In this document: piece by piece, positions 24,643 through 32,588 of the stretch
Numbering within the stretch: position 1 is the first letter of the stretch
Layout: every line of letters begins with the position of its first letter
NCBI GenBank assembly: GCA_050250665.1
Contig: JBFWOF010000001.1
Span: 101,907-165,906, forward strand
Direction of reading: 5' to 3'
Length of the DNA: 64,000 nucleotides
Source: JADKFD01 sp050250665
GTDB lineage: Bacteria; Pseudomonadota; Gammaproteobacteria; Xanthomonadales; SZUA-5
The notes under the pieces: model-generated
The model's database searches: none
What the model was told of the DNA's origin: nothing
What the model saw: only the letters and a program-made list of their open reading frames with translations
Made by a program: the position numbers and the translations under genes

Positions 24643-25800
24643 ATGAGTCATGAACGTACCGTCGCCAACGCCGCCCTGCAGGCCGCCCAGCTGGAACAGG
24701 CGATGGCTGAGGGACTGCAACAGGCCCGTCGCCGGGTCGGCGAAGCCGCCATGCAGGTGGAACGTGGCGTCGGCGAGGCTATGGACAGTGCCCGTGCCCA
24801 AATGGGCCAGGCCGCCGATCGCGTGGAAGAAGTCTTTGACGACACCGTCAGCCGCACCCGTGGACTCTGGACCCGCGCCTGGGTGGCGCTGGTACGCTGG
24901 TTTGACACCAGCGCGGCCTTGCCCGTGGACGCCGCCGCGGCCGATCGCATCGACTGGCTCCGGGTCGTCCCCTTCATCGGCCTGCACCTGGCTTGCATAG
25001 CGGTGTTCTGGGTGGGATTCAGCTGGTTCGCGCTCGGCACAGCGGTGTTTCTGTACCTGATCCGCATGTTCGCGATCACCGGTTTCTACCACCGCTATTT
25101 TTCGCATCGCGCCTTCAAGACCTCCCGCCCCCTGCAGTTCCTGTTCGGGATGATAGGCGCCAGTTCGGTACAGCGCGGGCCGCTGTGGTGGGCCGCGCAT
25201 CACCGCCACCACCACCGTCATTCCGACCAGCCCGGCGATCTGCACTCTCCGGTGCAGCATGGTTTCTGGCGCAGCCACATGGGCTGGTTCATGACGCCGC
25301 GGGCTTTCGGCATCGACTTCAAGGTGATTCCGGATCTGGCCAGGTATCCGGAACTGCGCTTTCTCGACCGCTTCGACATCCTGGTACCGGTGCTGTTGGC
25401 GGCACTCCTGCTGTGGATCGGAAACTTGCTGGAGCGACACGCGCCGGGTTTCGGCACCAATGGTCCGCAGCTGCTGGTCTGGGGTTTCTTCGTGTCCACC
25501 GTGGTGCTGTTCCACGCCACGGTCACGATCAACTCGCTGGCGCATGTCTGGGGTAAGCGCCGCTATCAAACCCGCGACGACAGCCGCAACAACTTCTGGC
25601 TGGCGCTGATCACGCTCGGCGAAGGCTGGCACAACAATCACCACCATTACCCGGCGTCGGTGCGCCAGGGCTTCTACTGGTGGGAGCTGGATCTCACCTG
25701 GTACGCACTCAAGCTGATGAGCTGGTGCGGGCTGGTGTGGCAGCTGAAGCCGGTGCCGGCGCGCATCCGCGATGCGCGCACGCGCCGACCGGGCGGCTGA
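24643..25800 (+). CDS. Acyl-CoA desaturase-like membrane enzyme with N-terminal coiled-coil extension
   Basis: 385 residues. The three histidine boxes of delta-9-type desaturases are intact: HRYFSHR (about residue 150), HHRHHHRH (about 187) and HNNHHHYP (about 330), with hydrophobic segments around residues 105-145 and 245-300. Such enzymes bind two irons and insert double bonds into acyl chains. Residues 1-75 are an unusual Ala/Gln/Glu-rich helix-forming extension not normally part of the family. The ATG at 24643 is chosen with GGAAG upstream; a GTG two codons earlier is possible. The stop lies 4 bases before the next gene. Confidence 0.9.
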   Translation: MSHERTVANAALQAAQLEQAMAEGLQQARRRVGEAAMQVERGVGEAMDSARAQMGQAADRVEEVFDDTVSRTRGLWTRAWVALVRWFDTSAALPVDAAAADRIDWLRVVPFIGLHLACIAVFWVGFSWFALGTAVFLYLIRMFAITGFYHRYFSHRAFKTSRPLQFLFGMIGASSVQRGPLWWAAHHRHHHRHSDQPGDLHSPVQHGFWRSHMGWFMTPRAFGIDFKVIPDLARYPELRFLDRFDILVPVLLAALLLWIGNLLERHAPGFGTNGPQLLVWGFFVSTVVLFHATVTINSLAHVWGKRRYQTRDDSRNNFWLALITLGEGWHNNHHHYPASVRQGFYWWELDLTWYALKLMSWCGLVWQLKPVPARIRDARTRRPGG

Positions 25801-25804
25801 AACC

Positions 25805-27064
25805 ATGCGCATTGCCATCATCGGATCCGGCATCGCTGGCCTCGGCGCCGCCTATTTGCTCTCCCGCGAACACGAGGTCGTCGTCTACGAGGCCGAGGAT
25901 CGGCTGGGCGGACACACCCACACCCACGACATCGATGATCCGCAGGGAAAAGTCTCCATCGACAGCGGCTTCATCGTCTTCAATCCGGATCACTACCCGC
26001 TGCTGACGCGACTGTTTGCCGAACTTGAGGTCGAATCGCAGCCGACGACCATGAGTTTTGCAGTCAAGAACGAAGTCAGCGGACTCGAATACAACGCCAC
26101 CAATCTGAACCGGCTGTTCTGCCAGCGCCGCAATCTGCTGAGCCCGCCGTTCTGGCGCATGGTGTTCGATATCCTGCGCTTCTACCGCGAGTCGCCGGCG
26201 CTGCTGCGCGACCCCGGCCCGGGGCCTGCGCTCGGTGAGTATCTGCGCGAGCACGGCTATGGCGCGCTGTTCATCGAGGATCATCTGCTGCCGATGGCAT
26301 CGGCACTGTGGTCCTCGCCCACCGCCACCATTCTCGATTTCCCGGCCAAGTACCTGGTGCAGTTCATGGCCAATCACCAGATGCTGGATGCCGGCAATCG
26401 TCCGCCCTGGCGCGTGGTCAAGGGTGGCTCTGCACGCTATCTGGACAAGCTGGTGCCGGCCATACGCGGCGAATTCCGCACCGGCGCCGCGGTACAAGGC
26501 GTGGAACGCAGCGAGAATGGCGTGCGCGTGCTGAGTGCGGGCGATGAATCGGCCTTCGATCAGGTGGTATTCGCCTGCCACAGCGATCAGGCCCTGGCCA
26601 TGCTCGGCGATCCCGGCGGCAGCGAGCGCGAGATCCTCGGCGCCATCGAATATCAGCGCAACGACACCGTACTGCACACGGACGCCAGTTTGCTGCCAAA
26701 GCGCCGAAACGCGTGGGCGGCCTGGAATGCGCTCAAGCTCAAGCCGACACCGGGCGCGGCCGAAGCGCCGGCGTGCACGGTCAGCTATTGCATGAACCTG
26801 TTGCAGAATCTGAGTTGCAGCACGCCTTATATCGTCACCTTGAATGCCACCCAGCGTATCGCCCCGGAGCGGATTCTGGCGCGCATGAACTATTCCCATC
26901 CGGTCTACACCCACGCCTCGGTCGCCGCACAGGCTCGCTGGTCCGAGATCAACGGCCTGCGCCGAAGCTGGTATTGCGGTGCTTACTGGGGCTGGGGCTT
27001 TCACGAGGATGGCTTGCGCAGCGGCGTGCGCGTTGCCAGCGCCCTTGGCTGTCGCTGGGACTGA
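25805..27064 (+). CDS. FAD-dependent oxidoreductase (COG2907-type)
   Basis: 419 residues. It begins with the dinucleotide-binding motif AIIGSGIAGLGAAYLLS and the adenine-ribose Glu (VYEAEDRLGGH), and ends with the C-terminal FAD motif region CGAYWGWGFHEDGLRSG. In the middle, MASALWSSPTATILDFPA and RPPWRVVKGGSARYLD are typical of the flavin amine-oxidase-like proteins found with DUF1365 and cyclopropane synthase genes. In alphaproteobacteria genes of this neighbourhood are tied to singlet-oxygen response and methylated furan fatty acid formation (established for those organisms). The enzyme's own reaction here is inferred to be oxidation of a modified acyl chain. Confidence 0.88.
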   Translation: MRIAIIGSGIAGLGAAYLLSREHEVVVYEAEDRLGGHTHTHDIDDPQGKVSIDSGFIVFNPDHYPLLTRLFAELEVESQPTTMSFAVKNEVSGLEYNATNLNRLFCQRRNLLSPPFWRMVFDILRFYRESPALLRDPGPGPALGEYLREHGYGALFIEDHLLPMASALWSSPTATILDFPAKYLVQFMANHQMLDAGNRPPWRVVKGGSARYLDKLVPAIRGEFRTGAAVQGVERSENGVRVLSAGDESAFDQVVFACHSDQALAMLGDPGGSEREILGAIEYQRNDTVLHTDASLLPKRRNAWAAWNALKLKPTPGAAEAPACTVSYCMNLLQNLSCSTPYIVTLNATQRIAPERILARMNYSHPVYTHASVAAQARWSEINGLRRSWYCGAYWGWGFHEDGLRSGVRVASALGCRWD

Positions 27065-27066
27065 AA

Positions 27067-27831
27067 GTGAGCGCCAGCGCACTGTATGTGGGCCACGTCC
27101 GGCATCGGCGCAGCCGACCGCATCCACACGGTTTCCGCTACCGGATGGCGCAGCTGTATGTGGATCTGGATGAACTCCCGCAGCTGCTGCGCGGACGCTG
27201 GTTGTGGTCGCTGGAGCGGCCCAATATCGCCAGCTTCCGACGCAGCGACTATCTGGGTGATCCGACCATAGCGCTCAAGCAGGCGGTCTACGATCGCGTC
27301 GAGGCAGCCACCGGCACGCGTCCGACCGGCCCGGTACGGCTGCTCGCGCACTGGCGCTTCTTCGGCTATTGCTTCAACCCGGTCAGCTTCTACTACTGCT
27401 TCGAGCCCGATGGCGAAACCTTGCTGGCCATCGTTGCCGAGATCACCAATACGCCCTGGGGCGAACGCTTTGCCTATGTGCTGCCGGCAGCCGAAGCCGC
27501 CCGACATGGCACCGCGCAGCGCATTCATGCGTGGAGCTTCGACAAGGCTTTCCACGTGTCGCCCTTCCTGCCGATGCAGATGCACTATGACTGGCGTTTC
27601 GAGCCACCTGGCGCTGACCTGCGAGTGCACATGGATGTGGCCGACGAGGCCGGGAAGATCTTCGACGCCACGCTGGTGATGCAAAGACGACCGCTTGATG
27701 GCGCCGCGCTCACGAAGTTTCTGTTGAACTATCCATGGATCACCGCCCAGGTCGCCTGGAAGATCTACTGGAATGCGCTGTTGCTGTGGCTGAAACGCAA
27801 CCCTTTTCATGCTCACCCAAGAACCTCCTGA
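27067..27831 (+). CDS. DUF1365 family protein
   Basis: 254 residues, cytoplasmic. DUF1365 signatures are YVGHVRHRRSRPHPHGFRY at the start, HWRFFGYCFNPVSFYYC, VAEITNTPWGERFAYVL and DKAFHVSPFLPM. The family has no firmly known activity but is almost always found between the FAD oxidoreductase and the cyclopropane-type methyltransferase, as here. The GTG at 27067 is chosen because it lies 2 bases after the previous stop and the conserved part begins at once; the frame is open far upstream inside the previous gene. Confidence 0.92.
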   Translation: MSASALYVGHVRHRRSRPHPHGFRYRMAQLYVDLDELPQLLRGRWLWSLERPNIASFRRSDYLGDPTIALKQAVYDRVEAATGTRPTGPVRLLAHWRFFGYCFNPVSFYYCFEPDGETLLAIVAEITNTPWGERFAYVLPAAEAARHGTAQRIHAWSFDKAFHVSPFLPMQMHYDWRFEPPGADLRVHMDVADEAGKIFDATLVMQRRPLDGAALTKFLLNYPWITAQVAWKIYWNALLLWLKRNPFHAHPRTS

Positions 27832-27843
27832 GGTGCCGTGCTG

Positions 27844-29133
27844 ATGACTGACAACACCCTGGACGCCGGATACACGGCCACAGCCACCGCGCCCACCGAT
27901 ATCAGCGGCCCCTTTTTCAAGCGCCGCCTGCTCGGTGAACTGACCCGTCTCAGCCATGGTCACCTCAGCCTGATCGATGGCGACGAACGCTATGAATTCG
28001 GCGCCGTCAGCGCTGCGGCCGGTCCGCGCGCCACGGTTCGGGTCCACGACCCGGAGGTTTACCGTCAGATGGCGTTGGGCGGCAGCGTCGGCAGCGCCGA
28101 GGCCTACATGGACGGTGCCTGGGATTGCGACGACCTGGTTTCGCTGATCCGCATCCTGGTGCGCAATCGCGAGGTGCTCGACAACATGGAGGGTGGTACG
28201 GCGCGGCTGGCCACCTCCGCGCTGCGCCTGTGGCACACGCTCAGGCGCAACACCCGCGATGGCAGCCGCCGCAATATTGCTGCGCACTACGATCTGGGCA
28301 ACGAGTTCTTCGAGCTGTTTCTGGATCCCTCGCTGATGTACTCGAGCGCGATCTACCTCAGCGAGAACGAGAGTCTGGAGACCGCCCAGCATCGTCGACT
28401 GGAGCGAATCTGCGAGAAGCTGGATCTGCGTCCGGGCGAGCGACTGGTGGAAATCGGCACCGGTTGGGGTGGATTCGCCATCCACGCCGCCCAGCATTAC
28501 GGCGTGCATGTCACCACCACCACCATTTCCCGGCGTCAGCATGATCTGGCGCGCGAGCGCATCGACCGCGCTGGACTCGGCGATCGCATCACGCTGCTGC
28601 TGGAGGATTACCGCGATCTCAAGGGTCGCTATGACAAGCTGGTCTCGATCGAGATGATCGAGGCCATCGGTCACCAGTATCTGGACACCTACTTCGCCAA
28701 GGTCTCGAGTCTGCTGGAAGACCATGGCGCCGCGCTGATCCAGGCGATCACCATCGAGGATCATCGCTATCAACGCGCGCTGACCGACATCGATTTCATC
28801 AAGCGCTACATCTTCCCGGGCAGCTTCATTCCGTCGAACGCGGCCATGCTGGGGGCTGTCGCCCGCAGTTCCGACCTGCGGCTCACGCATCTGGAGGACA
28901 TCGGCCCGAGCTACGCCCTGACCCTGCGCGCTTGGCGCACGCGCTTCCAGGCGGCATTGCCACAGATTCGGCAGCAGGGTTATTCGGAGGCCTTCATCCG
29001 CATGTGGAATTACTACTTCTGCTACTGCGAGGGTGGCTTCCTGGAGCGCTCCATCGGCGATGTCCATCTGCTGCTGTCGAAGCCGCAGAACCGCCGGCCA
29101 CAGTTTCTGCCCGACCTGAAACCGGAAATCTGA
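27844..29133 (+). CDS. Cyclopropane-fatty-acyl-phospholipid synthase family methyltransferase
   Basis: 429 residues. An N-terminal lipid-binding-type domain (about residues 20-100, with HGHLSLIDGDERYEFG-like sequence) precedes a SAM methyltransferase core with EIGTGWGGFAIHAA (about residue 204), SIEMIEAIGHQYLDTYF, and FIKRYIFPGSFIPS. The Cfa family transfers a methyl from SAM to the double bond of phospholipid acyl chains, giving cyclopropane or methyl-branched products. GAGG before the ATG at 27844 sets the start; GTG at 27838 is an alternative. It is the fifth gene of the run. Whether it makes cyclopropane or a methylated alkene cannot be told from sequence. Confidence 0.92.
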   Translation: MTDNTLDAGYTATATAPTDISGPFFKRRLLGELTRLSHGHLSLIDGDERYEFGAVSAAAGPRATVRVHDPEVYRQMALGGSVGSAEAYMDGAWDCDDLVSLIRILVRNREVLDNMEGGTARLATSALRLWHTLRRNTRDGSRRNIAAHYDLGNEFFELFLDPSLMYSSAIYLSENESLETAQHRRLERICEKLDLRPGERLVEIGTGWGGFAIHAAQHYGVHVTTTTISRRQHDLARERIDRAGLGDRITLLLEDYRDLKGRYDKLVSIEMIEAIGHQYLDTYFAKVSSLLEDHGAALIQAITIEDHRYQRALTDIDFIKRYIFPGSFIPSNAAMLGAVARSSDLRLTHLEDIGPSYALTLRAWRTRFQAALPQIRQQGYSEAFIRMWNYYFCYCEGGFLERSIGDVHLLLSKPQNRRPQFLPDLKPEI

Positions 29134-29138
29134 ACAGG

Positions 29139-29681
29139 ATGAACATCGTACTCAATCTGGTGCTGTTCCAGATCGGCTGGGTGGTCACGGTGTTCGGCGC
29201 CGGCCATGACGCCTGGTGGGCCGGGCCGCTGTCGCTGCTGGTGCTGGCCGCGGTCACTTTCAAGCTGACGCCGTGGCCGCGTACCGACATGGCGCTGCTG
29301 TGCGTGGCCTGCCTGACCGGGCTGATCGTCGACAGCGCCTATGTGCAGTTCGGGCTGCTGCGTTTCGCCGAGCCGGTGCCTTTTGACGGTCTGGCGCCGA
29401 TCTGGATACTGGGCATGTGGATGAGTTTCGCGCTGACCCTCAACCACTCGATGCGAGTGTTCAAACCGCACCTGGGGCTGGCAGCTCTGTTCGGACTGAT
29501 TGGCGGTCCAGTCGCCTATTACGTGGCCGGAAGCAAGTTTGCCGCGGTCGAAATGCTGGCCTCGCCCTGGCTGGTCTATGGCGCGATCGCCCTGGTCTGG
29601 GCAGTGCTGACGCCGGTGTTGTTGATGCTGGCATCCAGCTGGCTGCCCAAGCTTGATCCGGCAAGAACCCGGGCGTCATGA
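29139..29681 (+). CDS. DUF2878 family membrane protein
   Basis: 180 residues with five or so hydrophobic helices filling most of the length (for example LVLFQIGWVVTVFGAG, LALLFGLIGG-like LAALFGLIGGPVAYYVAG, and VYGAIALVWAVLTPVLLM). The pattern NHSMRVF and PIWILGMWMSFALTLNHS is typical of DUF2878. It is a recurrent partner of the Cfa/DUF1365 set. No catalytic motif is known. It starts 5 bases after the previous stop and overlaps the next gene by 4 bases (ATGA). Confidence 0.88.
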   Translation: MNIVLNLVLFQIGWVVTVFGAGHDAWWAGPLSLLVLAAVTFKLTPWPRTDMALLCVACLTGLIVDSAYVQFGLLRFAEPVPFDGLAPIWILGMWMSFALTLNHSMRVFKPHLGLAALFGLIGGPVAYYVAGSKFAAVEMLASPWLVYGAIALVWAVLTPVLLMLASSWLPKLDPARTRAS

Positions 29682-30466
29682 ACGACTTCACGCTGCATCT
29701 GGGCATCGTCTGGATCACCGCGGCGGTGGCCATGGGCGCGGTCTGGTACGTCCAGAAGCGCACCCGCAATGCCGGCTTTGTCGATGTGGCCTGGGCGGCA
29801 TTGCTGGGGCTGGCTGCGCTCTACTACGGCGTGGTCGCCGATGGTGCGTTGCTGCCACGGCTGGTCGTCGCGCTGCTGGCTGCCACGTGGGGCTTCCGCC
29901 TGGCCCTGCACCTGCTGCATCGGGTGCTCAATGAGGCCGAGGATGGACGCTACGCCCATCTGCGTGAGCATTGGCAGGGTCATCAGGGCAAGTTCTTTGC
30001 GTTCTTTCAGGCCCAGGCACTGGCCGTCGCCCTGTTCTCCCTGCCCTTCCTGGTGGCGGCGCGCAATCCGATGGCCGACCTGACGCTGGCCACCGTGCTG
30101 GGCATCTGCGTGTGGCTGGCCAGCCTGGTTGGCGAATCCATCGCCGATCTGCAACTGACCCGTTTCCGCTCCAATCCGCGCAACCGTGGAAAGACCTGTC
30201 GCGATGGACTGTGGCGCTACTCACGTCATCCCAACTACTTCTTTGAATGGCTGCACTGGTTCAGCTATGTGTGCCTGGCCTGGGGCTCACCCTGGTTCGC
30301 GCTCAGCCTGATCGGCCCGGCGCTGATGCTGGTATCGCTGTGCTGGGTCAGCGGCATCCCCTTCGTCGAAGCCCAGTCGCTGCGCTCGCGCGGCGACGAC
30401 TATCGCGAGTATCAGCGCACCACCAGCGTGCTGATACCGTGGTTCCCGAAGAACAGTGAAAAGTAA
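29678..30466 (+). CDS. DUF1295 family membrane protein (steroid 5-alpha-reductase-like)
   Basis: 262 residues with about six helices. The C-terminal third has GLWRYSRHPNYFFEWLHWF and the closing RGDDYREYQRTTSVLIPWFP, the DUF1295 / steroid-reductase-like signature that in relatives binds NADPH or SAM. An enoyl or sterol-type reductase role is possible. It overlaps the DUF2878 gene by ATGA and is the last gene of the seven-gene run. Its final residues NSEK are encoded by the start of an intergenic AAAACGTCAA repeat, so the C-terminus may have been altered by the repeat. Confidence 0.87.
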   Translation: MNDFTLHLGIVWITAAVAMGAVWYVQKRTRNAGFVDVAWAALLGLAALYYGVVADGALLPRLVVALLAATWGFRLALHLLHRVLNEAEDGRYAHLREHWQGHQGKFFAFFQAQALAVALFSLPFLVAARNPMADLTLATVLGICVWLASLVGESIADLQLTRFRSNPRNRGKTCRDGLWRYSRHPNYFFEWLHWFSYVCLAWGSPWFALSLIGPALMLVSLCWVSGIPFVEAQSLRSRGDDYREYQRTTSVLIPWFPKNSEK

Positions 30467-30820
30467 AATGTAAAACGTCAATGGTGCGCGCGCTTCAGTT
30501 GACGTTTCACGTTTTACGTTTGACCCATCTCCCCCTTTCCTGAAGTTGATGTAGGTTGGGCTAAGCGCAGCGTTCCCAACAATAGACGCTGGTGTTGGGC
30601 ACGCTGCGCTTGGCCCAACCTACAGTGCATGGCCCTTGGGCAGCATCGGGCCGATACAGGTGGCTCGCAATGACACATGGAAAATCACCATCGCTGGCAA
30701 AACTTGTGGAGGCCCGCGATGCTCCTCCGGTTCATGTCTGCTCGAGCGTTCTGACCAAGAAAACAGCACCAAGCCCTTTTCCTTTTTCCATTTTCCTTTT
30801 TCCTCTTTCCTGAATCGCCC
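30467..30820. repeat. Repeat-rich 354-base gap before the second methyltransferase gene
   Basis: Three elements are visible. An inverted pair of the AAAACGTCAA type lies at 30456-30481 and 30499-30524. A palindrome of the GTTGGGCTAAGCGCAGCGT family spans 30550-30624 (second copy at 58191-58260). A polypyrimidine run of repeated CCTTTTTC units occupies 30776-30810, directly upstream of the next start codon. No gene or clear promoter is seen. Confidence 0.75.
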
Positions 30821-31843
30821 ATGTCCCTCATCTCCCTCTGCGAACGCGGCTTCATTCCTGATGCTCTGACCCGGGTCGGTATTCGTCGGCTCAATGCGCA
30901 ACGGCTGCGCGAGGAATATGCCGGTGACTGGTATGAGCGCTTCCGCTCGCGCATCGAAGGCTTGCGCACCAGTCCGATCGCCATCGAAACCCGGGCCGCC
31001 AACGAGCAGCATTACGAGTTGCCGCCGCCTTTCTTCCTGCGCTGCCTGGGCAAGCGCCTGAAGTATTCGAGTTGCTACTACGCCAATGGCAGCGAAAGCC
31101 TGGATCAGGCCGAGGAGGCCATGCTCGGGCTGTACAACGAGCGCGCCGAACTGGTCGATGGCCAGAGCATTCTGGAACTCGGCTGTGGCTGGGGCTCGCT
31201 GACGCTGTGGATGGCCGAGCACTTTCCGAACTCGCAGATCACCGCCGTCTCGAATTCGGCGCCGCAACGGGAGTTCATCGAAGAACGCTGCCGCGAACGC
31301 GGCTTCGGCAATGTCCGCATCATCACCTGCGACGTCAATCAGCTGAAGCTGGATCCGAACAGTTTCGATCGCTGCGTGTCGATCGAGATGTTCGAGCACA
31401 TGCGCAACTACGAGATCCTGCTGGGGCGCATCGCCTCCTGGCTGAAGCCGGGTGGCAAGCTGTTCGTGCACATCTTCGTCCATCGCGAAGTCATGTATCC
31501 CTTCGAGGTCGAGGGCGAAGACAACTGGATGGGCCGCTATTTCTTCACCGGCGGCCTGATGCCGGCCGCCGACACCCTGCTGTACTTCCAGAAGGATCTC
31601 TGCCTGGAGCAGCAATGGCGCGTCAATGGCCGCCATTACCAGCAGACCAGCGAACACTGGCTGCAAAACACCGACCGCCATCGCGACGAGATACTGGATC
31701 TGTTCCGCGCCACCTATGGCGCCGATCAGGCCGCCATCTGGCTGCAGCGCTGGCGCATGTTCTACCTGGCCTGCGCCGAGCTCTTCGGCTATGCCGGCGG
31801 TGAACAATGGCTGGTCGGACACTATCGCTTCGTCCGTCGCTGA
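30821..31843 (+). CDS. Second cyclopropane-synthase-superfamily SAM methyltransferase
   Basis: 340 residues, shorter than the Cfa at 27844 and lacking its N-terminal lipid-binding domain. The SAM core is clear: ILELGCGWGSLTLWMAEH (about residues 116-133), CDVNQLKLD, SIEMFEHMRNYE and WLKPGGKLFVHIFVHR, preceded by ANEQHYELPPPFFLRCLG and YSSCYY. It matches the sub-branch related to coclaurine N-methyltransferase-like enzymes and found in lipid clusters. The ATG at 30821 has no purine-rich ribosome site because a pyrimidine repeat precedes it. The acceptor is unknown; a second methylation of an acyl chain is a reasonable guess. Confidence 0.88.
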   Translation: MSLISLCERGFIPDALTRVGIRRLNAQRLREEYAGDWYERFRSRIEGLRTSPIAIETRAANEQHYELPPPFFLRCLGKRLKYSSCYYANGSESLDQAEEAMLGLYNERAELVDGQSILELGCGWGSLTLWMAEHFPNSQITAVSNSAPQREFIEERCRERGFGNVRIITCDVNQLKLDPNSFDRCVSIEMFEHMRNYEILLGRIASWLKPGGKLFVHIFVHREVMYPFEVEGEDNWMGRYFFTGGLMPAADTLLYFQKDLCLEQQWRVNGRHYQQTSEHWLQNTDRHRDEILDLFRATYGADQAAIWLQRWRMFYLACAELFGYAGGEQWLVGHYRFVRR

Positions 31844-31916
31844 TCCGCCAGCCCACTGGATTTATGCCGGTGGCGATGGCATACGGTGCATCCTGACCGC
31901 CATCCGGGAACCGGCC

Positions 31917-32585
31917 ATGAGCTCTGCACCGCACATTCCGCTGCCGGACTACCGCGAATACCCGCCCGCGGAGATGCAGGCGCGCGCCGATGAATTCGCC
32001 GCCGATCTGGCGCGGCGACGCACGGTACGCGAGTTCTCTGACCGGCCGGTGCCGCGCAGCGTCATCGAAGCCTGTCTGCGCGCCGCCGGCACCGCCCCCA
32101 GCGGCGCCAATCAGCAGCCCTGGCGCTTTGTCGCCGTGTCTGACCTCGACATCAAACATCAGATTCGCGAAGCCGCCGAAGCCGAGGAGCGCGCCTTCTA
32201 CGAACATCGAGCACCGGCACAATGGCTGCAGGCACTGTCAGCCATAGGCACGGATGCCAACAAGCCCTTTCTCGAGATCGCGCCCTGGCTGATCGGCATC
32301 TTCTACGAGCGCTTCGCCTTCGACGAAAACGGCGAAAAAGTCAAACGCTACTACCCGCATGAATCGGTGGGTATCGCGACCGGCATGCTGATCGCGGCAC
32401 TGCACCGCGCCGGTCTGGCCACACTCACCCACACGCCGAGCCCGATGGGCTTTCTCGGCGAAATTCTGGGCCGACCGAACAACGAGATGGCCTATCTGCT
32501 GCTGGTGGTCGGATACCCGGCCGAGGGTGCCCAGGTGCCAGCCATTGAACGGCTGCCGCTGGAAGCCTACGCGCAGTTCAAGTAA
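31917..32585 (+). CDS. Nitroreductase-family flavoprotein, iodotyrosine deiodinase-like
   Basis: 222 residues. FMN-binding nitroreductase motifs are RRRTVREFSDRPVP (about residue 35) and TAPSGANQQPWRFVAVSD. Beyond these, the segment IKHQIREAAEAEERAFYEHR, then NGEKVKRYYPHESVGIA, LATLTHTPSP and LGRPNNEM follow the pattern of vertebrate and bacterial iodotyrosine deiodinases, including the tyrosine-binding lid Glu-Tyr region. Reductive dehalogenation or another one-electron flavin reaction is possible. ATG 31917 is chosen because the frame is otherwise open back into the previous gene. It is 73 bases after the methyltransferase. Confidence 0.87.
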   Translation: MSSAPHIPLPDYREYPPAEMQARADEFAADLARRRTVREFSDRPVPRSVIEACLRAAGTAPSGANQQPWRFVAVSDLDIKHQIREAAEAEERAFYEHRAPAQWLQALSAIGTDANKPFLEIAPWLIGIFYERFAFDENGEKVKRYYPHESVGIATGMLIAALHRAGLATLTHTPSPMGFLGEILGRPNNEMAYLLLVVGYPAEGAQVPAIERLPLEAYAQFK

Positions 32586-32588
32586 CCC

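Noticed and set aside
27001..29067. 688-codon minus-strand open frame across DUF1365 and the Cfa gene
   Set aside because: Antisense shadow of two conserved genes in an operon; no recognisable motif or start site.
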